The notes beneath the pieces were generated by a model, which did no database searches, was not told the origin of the DNA, and saw only the letters and a program-made list of their open reading frames with translations. A stretch of 13,440 bases of DNA from a bacterium. GTDB taxonomy: Bacteria > Cyanobacteriota > Vampirovibrionia > Gastranaerophilales > Gastranaerophilaceae. The stretch spans positions 1-13,440 of the forward strand of contig SFZC01000049.1 in assembly GCA_004558955.1 (NCBI GenBank), given 5' to 3'. Positions 1 to 7,765 of this stretch are shown piece after piece; the stretch's first letter is position 1; each line of letters starts with the position of its first letter. The position numbers and the translations under genes are program-made.

Positions 1-441
1 GTTCATAACAACTAGCAACGGCGGAATTAAAATCGGGATAAACGCAATATGTACGGGAATAAGGTTTTGCGAACAAATAGCGATTACCGTCAAAATTGCG
101 ATGAGTAAATATTTGTTTGATTTAATAGCTGATGCGATTTTTTTTGAAAGCAGTTGAGCAAGTCCGGTGTGGGACATTGAGGCTGCGAACGCACCAAGCA
201 AGATGTAACTTAAGGCTGTTTCAGAATTCCCGCCCATGCCTGAAATAAAGACATTCATTACCTCATTGAGATTCATGTGACCTACAAGCCCGCCGATGAC
301 TGACGAAACAATTAATGCCAACAGAACATTTACTCTGCATAAACAAAGTACACAAAGTAATACAACTGCAACAATTATCGGATTTGTAATAAAAGCTATC
401 ATTCCAACTGCCAAAATAGCACAAACAGAAAACTTTGTCAT
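1..441 (-). CDS. Ion-antiporter family membrane protein (YuiF/NhaC-like), N-terminal part, cut by window edge
   Basis: This is an open minus-strand frame of 147 codons that leaves the window at base 1, so only the N-terminus is present. The product is very hydrophobic. It has membrane segments at about residues 5-38 and 40-58, a glycine-rich stretch ISGMGGNSETALSYILLGAF (about 66-85), the motif SHTGLAQLL, and a further segment containing QNLIPVHIAFIPILIPPLL. The GGNSETALSY, SHTGLA and QNLIPVHIAFIP blocks are what I recognise from the Na+/H+ antiporter family that includes Bacillus YuiF, which moves cations or amino acids across the inner membrane. I chose ATG at 441. An in-frame TAG at 475-477 limits the upstream extension, and a TTG at 468 could add nine residues. 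Neither start has a clear Shine-Dalgarno. The family call is fairly secure, the substrate is not. Confidence 0.78.
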   Translation of the reverse strand, partial: MTKFSVCAILAVGMIAFITNPIIVAVVLLCVLCLCRVNVLLALIVSSVIGGLVGHMNLNEVMNVFISGMGGNSETALSYILLGAFAASMSHTGLAQLLSKKIASAIKSNKYLLIAILTVIAICSQNLIPVHIAFIPILIPPLLVVMN

Positions 442-495
442 TTGTGGGTATTGTTTTTTAATTAACAAAAGGTTCTAATGAAATTATTGGCGATA

Positions 496-531
496 AAAAA
501 GATATATCGCAAATTTGCAATATATCTTTTT
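496..531. terminator. Near-perfect palindromic terminator
   Basis: Two 18-base arms (496-513 and 514-531) are reverse complements except for one position. The outer ends are A-tracts and T-tracts, so the hairpin can end transcription in either direction. It lies just after the stop of the minus-strand winged-helix gene (559) and upstream of the antiporter gene start. It therefore probably ends the winged-helix transcript and separates the two genes. Confidence 0.7.
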
Positions 532-558
532 GTTAAAATATGAAGTCTTTTATAAAAA

Positions 559-783
559 CTATCTTAGGCTAACTTTTACTGCAGGTCCTTTTTGAGAAAT
601 TTCTACTTTGTTTTCTCTAGCTAACCAGCCAAGACCTAAGTCTGCAAAGTTACCTTTTAAATCTAATTCTTTTTTCATTTTAGCAAATGATGTTGTGCCG
701 TTTTGGCTCAAGTAATTGTAAATTTCACCTGCTGAAAATCCGATTTGTTCTTCCAATGTCAATGATACTTTTTTAGTTGCCAT
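559..783 (-). CDS. Small winged-helix domain protein (DUF2582-like)
   Basis: This encodes a 74-aa protein, MATKKVSLTLEEQIGFSAGE at its start, that is nearly all one compact winged helix-turn-helix. Helices lie at about residues 9-28 and 31-43 (GTTSFAKMKKEL), followed by a third helix (NFADLGLGWLARE) and a terminal beta wing (KVEISQKGPAVKVSLR). The length and the pattern EIYNYL...GLGWLARE match the DUF2582 winged-helix family. That family's role is undefined, although DNA binding is plausible from the fold. The ATG at 783 has an excellent Shine-Dalgarno (AAAGGAGAG, about 5 bases upstream). The gene is transcribed alone: a terminator (496-531) follows it and the next gene upstream diverges. No regulatory target is evident. 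Confidence 0.8.
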   Translation of the reverse strand: MATKKVSLTLEEQIGFSAGEIYNYLSQNGTTSFAKMKKELDLKGNFADLGLGWLARENKVEISQKGPAVKVSLR

Positions 784-806
784 GATTCTCTCCTTTGCTT
801 TTTAAT

Positions 807-819
807 TGTGAATGTCACA
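807..819. promoter_or_regulatory. Short palindrome TGTGA-N3-TCACA in the leader of the winged-helix gene
   Basis: TGTGAATGTCACA is a perfect 5+5 inverted repeat with a 3-base spacer, located 24 bases upstream of the winged-helix start codon. The half-sites resemble CRP/FNR-family half-sites, but the spacer is 3 rather than 6, so a CRP site is unlikely. It could be an autoregulatory site or chance. Confidence 0.2.
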
Positions 820-869
820 CTTTTTCGATACTTTGATATTACATTGTTTTCAAAAATTTTAAATCATAT

Positions 870-899
870 TTGAATTGTAGATTTTTCTTTCATTATGCT
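870..899 (+). promoter_or_regulatory. Promoter of the double-helicase gene
   Basis: A -35 TTGAAT (870-875) and a -10 TATGCT (894-899) are separated by 18 bases. Transcription from this pair would start near 906, which is downstream of the in-frame ATG at 895. That ATG therefore could not be the translation start on this transcript. A TATAAT (904-909) also lies here but has no -35 at a proper distance. Confidence 0.45.
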
Positions 900-911
900 A
901 GAATATAATCT

Positions 912-919
912 AAAAGGAG
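912..919 (+). promoter_or_regulatory. Ribosome binding site that sets a TTG start at 928
   Basis: AAAAGGAG ends 8 bases before a TTG at 928. The upstream ATG at 895 has no such site and lies within the -10 region of the likely promoter. Another in-frame TTG at 922 is only 2 bases from the site. TTG 928 is therefore the best start, giving a protein that begins MIIQGSIASAKTEFL with the nucleotide-binding loop right at the N-terminus, as is usual for this family. Confidence 0.7.
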
Positions 920-927
920 TATTGTAT

Positions 928-3900
928 TTGATTATTCAAGGGAGCATAGCCTCGGCAAAGACCGAATTTTTAACCGAAAAATACGCCGCACTGTTAAATA
1001 GTGGGGTGAAAGCGTCCGAAATTCTTGTTCTTGTACAAAATTCCACTCAAAAGAAAATATTTATTGACCAAACCCTAGAAAAACTGACTATTAACGGGTT
1101 AGAAACCATGCAGGTTCATTCTTTTTTCTCTCTCGTTTACAATACTATTTCTGATAATTGGGCGTTTTTAGAAGACAGAAATATTTTTGACAATCCCGTA
1201 ATTTTACCGAATTTAGTCGGGTTAGAGGTTTCTCAATTTGTATTAAAAGAGATTTTGAAAGAGGTTAAATTTAAGGGGTATAATTCAAAATTATCCTTAT
1301 TGCATCAGATTTTTAGACGTTATTCTTTAATTATTCAAAATAATTTGACGCAGGCTGAAGTAAATGAACGTGCGAAAATTTTAAAAGAAGGATTTTCACT
1401 CGAAGCCGATATTGCACTAAAAAAATTCTTGAAAAAAACACTGGAACTTCGTGATTTTGACTATTTAAGGCAATGTCTTTTGTTTAATTATGTCTATAAA
1501 AATACCGATTATTTCAAAAATATAAAATATTTAATTATTGATGATGCAGATGAGCTTACTCCGATTTGTATTGATTTTGTGTTGTCTTTATCTAAACAGT
1601 TGAAGGATTTTTATATCTCAATTGACCCTTTGGGGTCTTCCCGTTGCGGATATTTGAGTGCGGATAAGAACAATTATGAAAAAATAAAATCAACATTCGG
1701 CGGTGAAATTATCGTAAAAGATGATGTCGGAACTCTTGCAATGACTGCCAATGAGCTCTTTAAAAATGCTTTGACAGATTCTAATATTTTATTGAGAAAT
1801 TTTACTTATCAATCATACGCAAAGCGTTCTGTTATGTTAGATAATGTTTTTTCAAAAATTTCAGGTTTGTTAAAACAGGGTGTTAAGCCTTGTGAAATCT
1901 CTATAATTACGCCTGTTATTGACAAAATGCTAAAATTTTCTTTGCGAGAGTTTTTAAAAACCAACATTCTTCCGCTTTATCTTTCAGGTAGTGAAAAACT
2001 TATACAAAACAGGCTTGTCCAGGCAACTATCGTAATTCTAAAATTGAACACTGATTTGCGAAGAACTTTAACTTCTTTTGATATAAAAGTAATTCTTTCT
2101 TGTATTTTAAATATTCCGATAAAATATTGTGAAGAAATTTTGGAGAATTTTGACCGCACAAAACAGTTGATAGCTTTTGATTTTGAAGATGAAGAATATG
2201 ATAAAAAATACAAAAATTTTCAAGAAGTTTTGTCAGTTGTGGCGGAGTCAGAGGCGAAGATTTCCGAGCAAATTATTTTGATATACAACGAATTATTATC
2301 TCAATGTACGAAGGAAAAAGACGAAATAAATAAGTTTAATTTTTTTATTAAACAAATTATGGATTTTGAAAATGTCTTCGGTAAGAATTTTCAAAGCAGG
2401 AAAACTGATATTATTTTGCAGGTAGAAAATTCAATCATAGCGGAAAATCCTTATTCAACCCTAGAACCTGAGTTGAACAATATTATAATTTCAACTCCAC
2501 AGAAAATTATTGATAACAAATTAAAAACAAAGTATCAGTTTTGGCTGGATATAACAAGTTCTGAATGGATAAAAAGTGACACTGGACCGCTTTATAATGC
2601 TTGGGTTTTCCAAAAAGATTGGGTAAAAAAAGAATACACAATAGAAGATAATATAAATTTATCAAAAGAGAAAAATGCAAGAGTTTTGCGGAAACTGGTT
2701 CTTTGTGCGACAGAAAAAGTCTTTTGTTTTTCCAGTTTGTTTGATTCAAACGGTGTTGAAAATTATGGCGGGATTGAAAACTTTATCATAGTTGAGGATG
2801 AAAAGGAGTCGGAAACTCCCGAGAAAGAAAAAACTTTCAAAATTGTTCCTCGAGATGATCAAAAACCTGTTTTGGAATATAAAAACGGATTTATGGGAAT
2901 TTCTGCCGTTCCGGGAGCAGGGAAAACAACTATTTTGCTTGCTTTGATTATAAAATTGTTGGAACGAGGTATAAATCCCGAAAAAATCTTTGTTTTAACA
3001 TATATGGATTCTGCAGCAAGAAATTTTCGTGAACGTATCAAAAATGTCCGTAAAAATTCGACAAAACTTCCTAATATCAGTACAATTCACGGTTTAGCTC
3101 TCAGAATTTTAAAAGAAAACGGAAATTATGAAAAACTCGGCTTGTCGGGTGATTTTGAAATTTGCGATGATTCGCAAAGAAGCAGAATCTTGCGGGAAAT
3201 TGCCTCAAAACTAGGGTTAGAACAAAAAACGGCGGAAGAATTTGACCGTGGTGTTTCAGTTTTTAAAATCGGCGGCGGAATGTTTGACGGCGTGATAAAT
3301 CAGCCGAAATTGAAGAAGTTTGAACTGTATTATAAACTTTATCAGGAAAGTTTGAAAGAGTTTAATTTGATTGATTATGATGATATGTTGACGGGTTCTG
3401 TTAAGTTATTGAAGGAACATCAAGATGTCCTTGAGTATTATCAAAATATTTGTGAGTATGTAATCGAAGACGAGGCTCAGGATTCTTCAAAGGTTCAGCA
3501 GGAATTGATTTCGCTGTTGGCGGGGAAACATAAAAACATAATCAGATGCGGTGACGTTAACCAATCTATTACTGCAACTTTTTCAAATGCTGATGTTGCA
3601 GGGTTCAGACGATTTATTACCGAAAATGGAAACGTTAGCATGAATTGTTCACAACGTTGTACTAAAGAGGTTTGGGAATTAGCAAATAAATTAGTCAGAA
3701 ATTCAATGCTTGACCCGATTGCGAAAAACTCCTTTTTTGAAATGTATATGGCACCTGTTGAAGGACGAAATCCAAGTCCGATTGGCGGTGGAAATGCGGT
3801 TAGCGGACGGATTTTTAAAACAGGAATTGACGAGAAAAATTTTGTACTTAACGAGATTAAAAATGTATTGGCAAAACATCCTGTTTTTACCATCGGCATT

Positions 3901-4818
3901 TTGCTGAGGAATAATTATCAGGTTACGGCGTGGCAAAATTTGATAGAAAATAGCGGATTAAAAGTAATTACAAGAAATCAATGCTTAGAGCAAAAGTCGG
4001 TATTTAAGGCGATTTTTGCAGTTTTAAAAGCTGTTCTTAATCCGTTTGATAATCAAACTTTGGCTTGGTGTTATGAAACGCTTGCGGATTTAGGGTTCTT
4101 CAAACGAGGGTTGGGAAATGAGATTTCAAAATATGACTCTTCTTTTGTAACTTTGAAGGCTGACAGTTTTCAATATTTCGATTTGGAAAAATTTTATTGG
4201 GATATCAGTTATTTTATTTCGCTGTGCTATTTGACACCTGAAGAGTTGGCGTTGAAAATCGGAATGACTTATTTTAACAGTGATATCGAAAAATCTAATA
4301 TTTACTTGATTTCGACCTTGATAAAAAGAATTTGTATAAAAAATAATTCGCTTGATTATGCCGTAACTCGCTTGTCAGAACTTTCGAAAAAGCCGAATTT
4401 GAGCGGGTTTAAGTTCTTCTCGGAAGAAGATGAAGATGACAAAACTTATCTTGCGGGTAAAATTCAAATTATGACCATGCACAAGTCTAAAGGTGATGAG
4501 TTTAACCTCGTTTTCATTCCTGAAATGACTGAAAAAAACTTGCCGTTGTCGATTGAGTCAATAAATTTGAAATCTTCCGAATTTATTGAAGCCGTGAAAA
4601 AACTAAATCCGCAATACAGTGCGAAAAATCAACTGGAATTGAAAACGGAAATACTGTCGGAAAACTTGCGGCTTTTGTATGTTGCGATTACTCGTGCAAA
4701 AAATAAACTTTGCATAACCTGTTCGACTTCTCAGAAAAACAGGTTTAACAAGGAGCAAAAGCAAGAAGTTAGCAGTATTTTTAGAAATTTGTTAGAGGTG
4801 AGCGAAGACTATGACTAA
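928..4818 (+). CDS. Double UvrD/AddA-like helicase, AddB-type degenerate module fused to an active module
   Basis: This large protein (1296 aa from TTG 928) holds two superfamily 1 helicase modules in tandem. Module 1 (about 1-620) has a P-loop-like GSIASAKT (5-12, Ala in place of the usual second Gly, Lys11 and Thr12 kept), an HSF block after motif I, a motif II-like LIIDDADELT (202-211) and a motif V-like block at about 521-541. The motif VI position (583-598, containing LVLCATEK) lacks the usual TRA arginine. An acidic linker (about 622-637) leads to module 2. Module 2 has an intact Walker A AVPGAGKT (660-667, Lys666), motif II DEAQDSS (848-854), MTMHKSKGDEF (1182-1192) and motif VI LLYVAITRAK (ending at 1258). 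There is no C-terminal nuclease domain. The product probably unwinds DNA ends with the nuclease encoded by the overlapping next gene, in the manner of AddAB. In that reading module 1 is the scaffold or scanning domain and module 2 is the motor. Assignment of module 2 is firm. The AddB-like reading of module 1 is an inference from degenerate motifs. Confidence 0.88.
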   Translation: MIIQGSIASAKTEFLTEKYAALLNSGVKASEILVLVQNSTQKKIFIDQTLEKLTINGLETMQVHSFFSLVYNTISDNWAFLEDRNIFDNPVILPNLVGLEVSQFVLKEILKEVKFKGYNSKLSLLHQIFRRYSLIIQNNLTQAEVNERAKILKEGFSLEADIALKKFLKKTLELRDFDYLRQCLLFNYVYKNTDYFKNIKYLIIDDADELTPICIDFVLSLSKQLKDFYISIDPLGSSRCGYLSADKNNYEKIKSTFGGEIIVKDDVGTLAMTANELFKNALTDSNILLRNFTYQSYAKRSVMLDNVFSKISGLLKQGVKPCEISIITPVIDKMLKFSLREFLKTNILPLYLSGSEKLIQNRLVQATIVILKLNTDLRRTLTSFDIKVILSCILNIPIKYCEEILENFDRTKQLIAFDFEDEEYDKKYKNFQEVLSVVAESEAKISEQIILIYNELLSQCTKEKDEINKFNFFIKQIMDFENVFGKNFQSRKTDIILQVENSIIAENPYSTLEPELNNIIISTPQKIIDNKLKTKYQFWLDITSSEWIKSDTGPLYNAWVFQKDWVKKEYTIEDNINLSKEKNARVLRKLVLCATEKVFCFSSLFDSNGVENYGGIENFIIVEDEKESETPEKEKTFKIVPRDDQKPVLEYKNGFMGISAVPGAGKTTILLALIIKLLERGINPEKIFVLTYMDSAARNFRERIKNVRKNSTKLPNISTIHGLALRILKENGNYEKLGLSGDFEICDDSQRSRILREIASKLGLEQKTAEEFDRGVSVFKIGGGMFDGVINQPKLKKFELYYKLYQESLKEFNLIDYDDMLTGSVKLLKEHQDVLEYYQNICEYVIEDEAQDSSKVQQELISLLAGKHKNIIRCGDVNQSITATFSNADVAGFRRFITENGNVSMNCSQRCTKEVWELANKLVRNSMLDPIAKNSFFEMYMAPVEGRNPSPIGGGNAVSGRIFKTGIDEKNFVLNEIKNVLAKHPVFTIGILLRNNYQVTAWQNLIENSGLKVITRNQCLEQKSVFKAIFAVLKAVLNPFDNQTLAWCYETLADLGFFKRGLGNEISKYDSSFVTLKADSFQYFDLEKFYWDISYFISLCYLTPEELALKIGMTYFNSDIEKSNIYLISTLIKRICIKNNSLDYAVTRLSELSKKPNLSGFKFFSEEDEDDKTYLAGKIQIMTMHKSKGDEFNLVFIPEMTEKNLPLSIESINLKSSEFIEAVKKLNPQYSAKNQLELKTEILSENLRLLYVAITRAKNKLCITCSTSQKNRFNKEQKQEVSSIFRNLLEVSEDYD

Positions 4819-5464
4819 TTTTTCCCCAAATATGTTAAAAACTTATCAGGCTTGTCCGAAAAAATATTTTTACAAGTTTGTCGAACAAATTAATGTTCCA
4901 ATGTCTTTTTTGCGGTTTGAAAAAGGTAAGAAAATCCACGCTTTGGCGAATTATTACATGAAAAAAGTGAACATTTCCCGCATTGAAACTGCATTGACGG
5001 AAGAAGAACAAAAAGTTTGGCAAGCCTTGTTAAATAATCCGTATTTTCAGAAAAAATGTTACAAATCCGAATACCAACTTGGTTACAGGCTTGGTGATTT
5101 TTGGATTGGCGGAAGGTTAGATGCGGTGGTTTATGATGATAACGGGTATTATATTCTTGACTACAAAACAGGCTCCGTTCCTAAAACTCCCGAGTTCGAT
5201 TGCCAAACAATGATTTATTTGTTGTGTTTGAAAGAGCAACTTCCGCAGATTTCTAATTTGTCCTTTGTTTATATTGATTTGAAAAATACTAAAAACCATG
5301 TGATTGAATTTAACGAAAATCTGCAAAAACAGTATGAAGAAAAACTTTACTCACATTGCACAAAAATTACTGAAGATAACGAATTTCTGTGCGATACAAA
5401 GAGTTGTAAATTTTGCGAATATCAAAATATTTGTCCGCAAGAAAACGATTTTGATATGTTTTAA
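4811..5464 (+). CDS. RecB/AddB-type PD-(D/E)XK nuclease with Fe-S cysteines
   Basis: This is a stand-alone 217-aa nuclease. The catalytic pattern is complete: His43 (GKKIHAL), Glu87, Asp104 in GGRLDAV, Asp117-Tyr-Lys119 in YYILDYKTG, and a QxxxY helix (Gln132, Tyr136). Four cysteines, Cys15 near the N-terminus (YQACPKKY) and Cys199, Cys202 and Cys208 at the C-terminus (SCKFCEYQNICP), match the 4Fe-4S staple known from AddB and Cas4 nucleases. The size is like Cas4, but there is no CRISPR array or cas gene nearby. The ATG at 4811 overlaps the helicase stop by 8 bases and has GAGGTGA about 9 bases upstream, so translation is probably coupled and the two products likely form one complex. The presumed role is degrading DNA strands as the helicase unwinds them during break repair. 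Confidence 0.88.
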   Translation: MTNFSPNMLKTYQACPKKYFYKFVEQINVPMSFLRFEKGKKIHALANYYMKKVNISRIETALTEEEQKVWQALLNNPYFQKKCYKSEYQLGYRLGDFWIGGRLDAVVYDDNGYYILDYKTGSVPKTPEFDCQTMIYLLCLKEQLPQISNLSFVYIDLKNTKNHVIEFNENLQKQYEEKLYSHCTKITEDNEFLCDTKSCKFCEYQNICPQENDFDMF

Positions 5465-5466
5465 AG

Positions 5467-6090
5467 TTATAAAGACAATAAGGTTAAAGCGTCTTTCAAT
5501 ATTTCTTCGGCTGGTGCGTCAGGAGCTAATCTCGCCAAAACTTTGTTCATCGCCTCGCCGATTTCCTCACGAACATAGCCGAGTGAAGTCAATACTTGAA
5601 TCGCATCTTCTACATTTTGAGAAGTTGCAACGTTTGAAGTTGATTTTGAGATTTGAACCTTTTGAGTGTCCCCGTAGTTTGTTAATTTGTCTTTCAATTC
5701 CAAAATTATTTTTTGAGCAAGTTTTTGACCTACACCTTTTGCTCGGGTCAATTCTTTGTAGTTCCCGTCAAGAACAAGCCCTATGAGAGTTGAAATTTCA
5801 AAAGAATTGATAAGGGTTAGTGCCATTTTCAGCCCAACTCCTGAAACTGATGTTAGAATATTAAAAATATCACGTTCTTCACGTTTTAAAAATCCGCAAA
5901 GTGTCATTTTGTCTTCTTTATGGATAAGCACGGTAAAGATTTTTAATTCGGAATTATTTTCAGGCAAATTGTAAAAATCCCTTTCCGTCAACTCTACACG
6001 GTAGCCGATTCCCGCAATTTCAAGGGTGGCAAAATAGCCTTTTGCTCCTGAGTTTGAATATGTTAAAATGCCTTTTAAATAATCGTACAT
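5467..6090 (-). CDS. ruvA: Holliday junction branch-migration protein RuvA
   Basis: This 207-aa protein matches RuvA along its length. The N-terminal OB-fold starts MYDYLKGIL and includes IAGIGYRVEL. Two helix-hairpin-helix motifs follow (SVSGVGLKMALTLI at about 81-94 and RAKGVGQKLAQKII at about 116-129). A less conserved linker leads to a C-terminal RuvB-binding domain (about 155-207, EDAIQVLTSLGYVREEIGEAM). RuvA tetramers bind four-way junctions and guide the RuvB motor. The ATG at 6090 has AAGGAAAA upstream and lies 12 bases after the dnaA stop, so it is probably co-transcribed with dnaA. No ruvB or ruvC is visible here. Its stop lies only 2 bp from the stop of the convergent nuclease gene, with no terminator between them. 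Confidence 0.96.
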   Translation of the reverse strand: MYDYLKGILTYSNSGAKGYFATLEIAGIGYRVELTERDFYNLPENNSELKIFTVLIHKEDKMTLCGFLKREERDIFNILTSVSGVGLKMALTLINSFEISTLIGLVLDGNYKELTRAKGVGQKLAQKIILELKDKLTNYGDTQKVQISKSTSNVATSQNVEDAIQVLTSLGYVREEIGEAMNKVLARLAPDAPAEEILKDALTLLSL

Positions 6091-6102
6091 TAGAAATTTT
6101 CC

Positions 6103-7530
6103 TTATTTTTTAATTTTTGATTTGATATCTTCAATCATTGTCGCAAAATCAGAATCAATTTTGATTTTTTCGCTGACAGTGTCACAAGAATACAAAATGG
6201 TGGTGTGTTTCTTTTCCAAATATTCTGCGATAGCCTCGTAACTTTGCTCAAGAATTTCTCGGCTTAAATATGCGGTAATTTGTCTTGCTTGAGAAATTTT
6301 TTGTTGTCTTGCCGTGCCTTTGAGGTCTTTAACTTGCAACCCGAAATAATCCGCAACGACTTTTGCAATAATTGCAACTGTCAATTCGTTCTTTTTGATT
6401 GCCGATTTTAGCACCTGTTGAGCCAATTCTTTTGTAATTACGCCGATATCGGAAAAACTTGCAAAAGCACTGACCTTGTTAAATGCACCTTTTAACTCTC
6501 TTACGTTGTTGTCGAAATTTTCCGCAATGAACTTAAACACATCATCTTCTGCTTCAATATCCAGCTCTTTTGCGTATGCTTTGACAATCTCGTAACGGGT
6601 CTGAAAATCAGGCGGAGCAATATCAACAACGATTCCCATTTCAAATCTTGTACGCAATCTTTTATCAAGTTTCGGAATGTCTTTCGGCTCTCTATCAGAT
6701 GCGATTACGATTTGTTTGTTGTTTGTATAAAGTGCTTCAAAGGTTGAGAAAAAGTCTTCCATTGTCTTTAATTTTGATTCCAAAAACTGAATATCGTCCA
6801 TTAACAAAATGTCAACATTGCTGAATTTTTGGTGAAATTTTCTCATTGCCGCATTGTCACAATACTGTTTTTTCTTTGCGTTTGGTGATTCGTTTAATTT
6901 GTAACAACGCATCATTTCGTTAAAATATTCTTCCATTCGCACATATCGAACAGTTAAATCAGGTCTGTTAAATATAATGTAGTGTCCGATTGCCTGCAAA
7001 AGGTGAGTTTTTCCTAATCCTGACGAGCCGTAAATAAACAGCGGGTTAAATTGTTTGGACGGATTGTTTGCCACTGAATATGCTACGTTGTAGGCAAATT
7101 TTGAATTTTCTCCGACTACAAAGTTTTCAAATTTCAGGTTTAAGTTCAAATTTGCACTTGATTGCATTTTTGCTAAGGTTTGTTTAGCATCTTCAACCTT
7201 TCGCTCTTCTTGAGTTTGACCTGCTTTTTGACGTTTTAATTCTTCTTTTTGCGTTTTGATATACGATTTCGCAAATTCCGCATCATAACTGAGTGAGCAT
7301 GTCGCATCAGGACCCAAAACTTTTTTTACGGCATCTCTGATTTTTCCAAGCCAACTTTTTTTTAATATATCAATCGCCATTGCATGGGGTGAATATAGCA
7401 CTAAGGTGTTGTTTTCAAAATCTGCGGCACCTAAAGGAGTGACCCAGTTTTGGTAAACATGTTCAGGTAAAATTACCTCTAAATCCTCTTTAACCTTATC
7501 CCAAATAGCATTTACTTCAATAATATCCAT
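6103..7530 (-). CDS. dnaA: Chromosomal replication initiator DnaA
   Basis: This 475-aa DnaA (from ATG 7530) has all four domains. Domain I is at about 1-85 (WDKVKEDLEVILPEHVYQNW), followed by a charged linker rich in Lys, Glu and Gln. The AAA+ ATPase carries Walker A GSSGLGKT (168-175) and Walker B DILLMDD (240-246), and the RLRTRFEMG sensor/box VII region is present. Domain IV ends the protein. The recognition segment there reads LEKKHTTILYS (His442, Thr443, Thr444), where the usual family pattern is RDHTT, so the Asp that contacts the DnaA box in E. coli is a Lys. The frame can be extended to a TTG at 7548, but that lies about 10 bases from the predicted transcript start, so ATG 7530 is preferred. 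No Shine-Dalgarno is visible. It is the first gene of a dnaA-ruvA operon, and no dnaN is adjacent. Confidence 0.96.
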   Translation of the reverse strand: MDIIEVNAIWDKVKEDLEVILPEHVYQNWVTPLGAADFENNTLVLYSPHAMAIDILKKSWLGKIRDAVKKVLGPDATCSLSYDAEFAKSYIKTQKEELKRQKAGQTQEERKVEDAKQTLAKMQSSANLNLNLKFENFVVGENSKFAYNVAYSVANNPSKQFNPLFIYGSSGLGKTHLLQAIGHYIIFNRPDLTVRYVRMEEYFNEMMRCYKLNESPNAKKKQYCDNAAMRKFHQKFSNVDILLMDDIQFLESKLKTMEDFFSTFEALYTNNKQIVIASDREPKDIPKLDKRLRTRFEMGIVVDIAPPDFQTRYEIVKAYAKELDIEAEDDVFKFIAENFDNNVRELKGAFNKVSAFASFSDIGVITKELAQQVLKSAIKKNELTVAIIAKVVADYFGLQVKDLKGTARQQKISQARQITAYLSREILEQSYEAIAEYLEKKHTTILYSCDTVSEKIKIDSDFATMIEDIKSKIKK

Positions 7531-7565
7531 ACTAACAATAATACACAAAACAAGTTTTGAAATAA

Positions 7566-7594
7566 ATTATATATAAACAAATATAAACCTTCAA
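7566..7594 (-). promoter_or_regulatory. dnaA promoter
   Basis: On the minus strand, -35 TTGAAG (7594-7589) is followed after exactly 17 bases by a perfect -10 TATAAT (7571-7566). Transcription would start near 7559, giving a leader of about 30 bases before ATG 7530. The -35 begins inside the T-tract of the terminator at 7593-7618. Confidence 0.7.
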
Positions 7595-7618
7595 AAAAAG
7601 AGCCTCTCAACGAGGCTC
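7593..7618 (-). terminator. Rho-independent terminator pointing into the dnaA promoter
   Basis: GAGCCTC (7600-7606) and GAGGCTC (7612-7618) form a perfect 7-bp GC-rich stem with a 5-base loop. On the minus strand it is followed by seven Ts (7599-7593), and on the plus strand no T-run follows. It can therefore only end leftward transcripts, yet the next gene to the right (7810) is on the plus strand. It either insulates dnaA or ends an unannotated minus-strand RNA. Confidence 0.72.
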
Positions 7619-7736
7619 ATTGGAATTAAGAATAGCTGGAAGTATGAAAAAGATTAATTATATTTAACAACATCAACAGATTTATGCTATTAACTGCACG
7701 ACTATAATATTTAATATAAAAATTATTCTTAATATT

Positions 7737-7765
7737 TTACAAATATTGGTCTGTTGTGCTATTGT
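7737..7765 (+). promoter_or_regulatory. Promoter of the unknown membrane-anchored protein
   Basis: TTACAA (7737-7742), a 17-base spacer, then TATTGT (7760-7765) preceded by TGC, which makes an extended -10. Transcription would start near 7772, leaving a leader of about 38 bases that contains the ribosome site AAGGGG before ATG 7810. Confidence 0.5.

Noticed and set aside
296..478. 60-aa plus-strand frame at the left end
   Set aside because: It is antisense to the antiporter frame, whose protein has strong membrane segments and family motifs.
807..819. CRP binding site
   Set aside because: The half-sites TGTGA/TCACA are separated by 3 bases instead of 6, so a CRP dimer would not fit.
3495..3899. 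134-aa minus-strand frame inside the helicase gene
   Set aside because: It is antisense to the conserved motif II-containing region of an intact helicase and shows no coding features of its own.
4811..5464. Cas4 nuclease pointing to a CRISPR system
   Set aside because: The Fe-S PD-(D/E)XK protein has Cas4-like size, but no repeats or other cas genes are present and it is coupled to a helicase, so an AddB-type role fits better.
5304..5786. 160-aa plus-strand frame overlapping the nuclease end and antisense to ruvA
   Set aside because: It lies out of frame with the nuclease gene and opposite a clear ruvA, has a low-complexity basic composition, and lacks a ribosome site.
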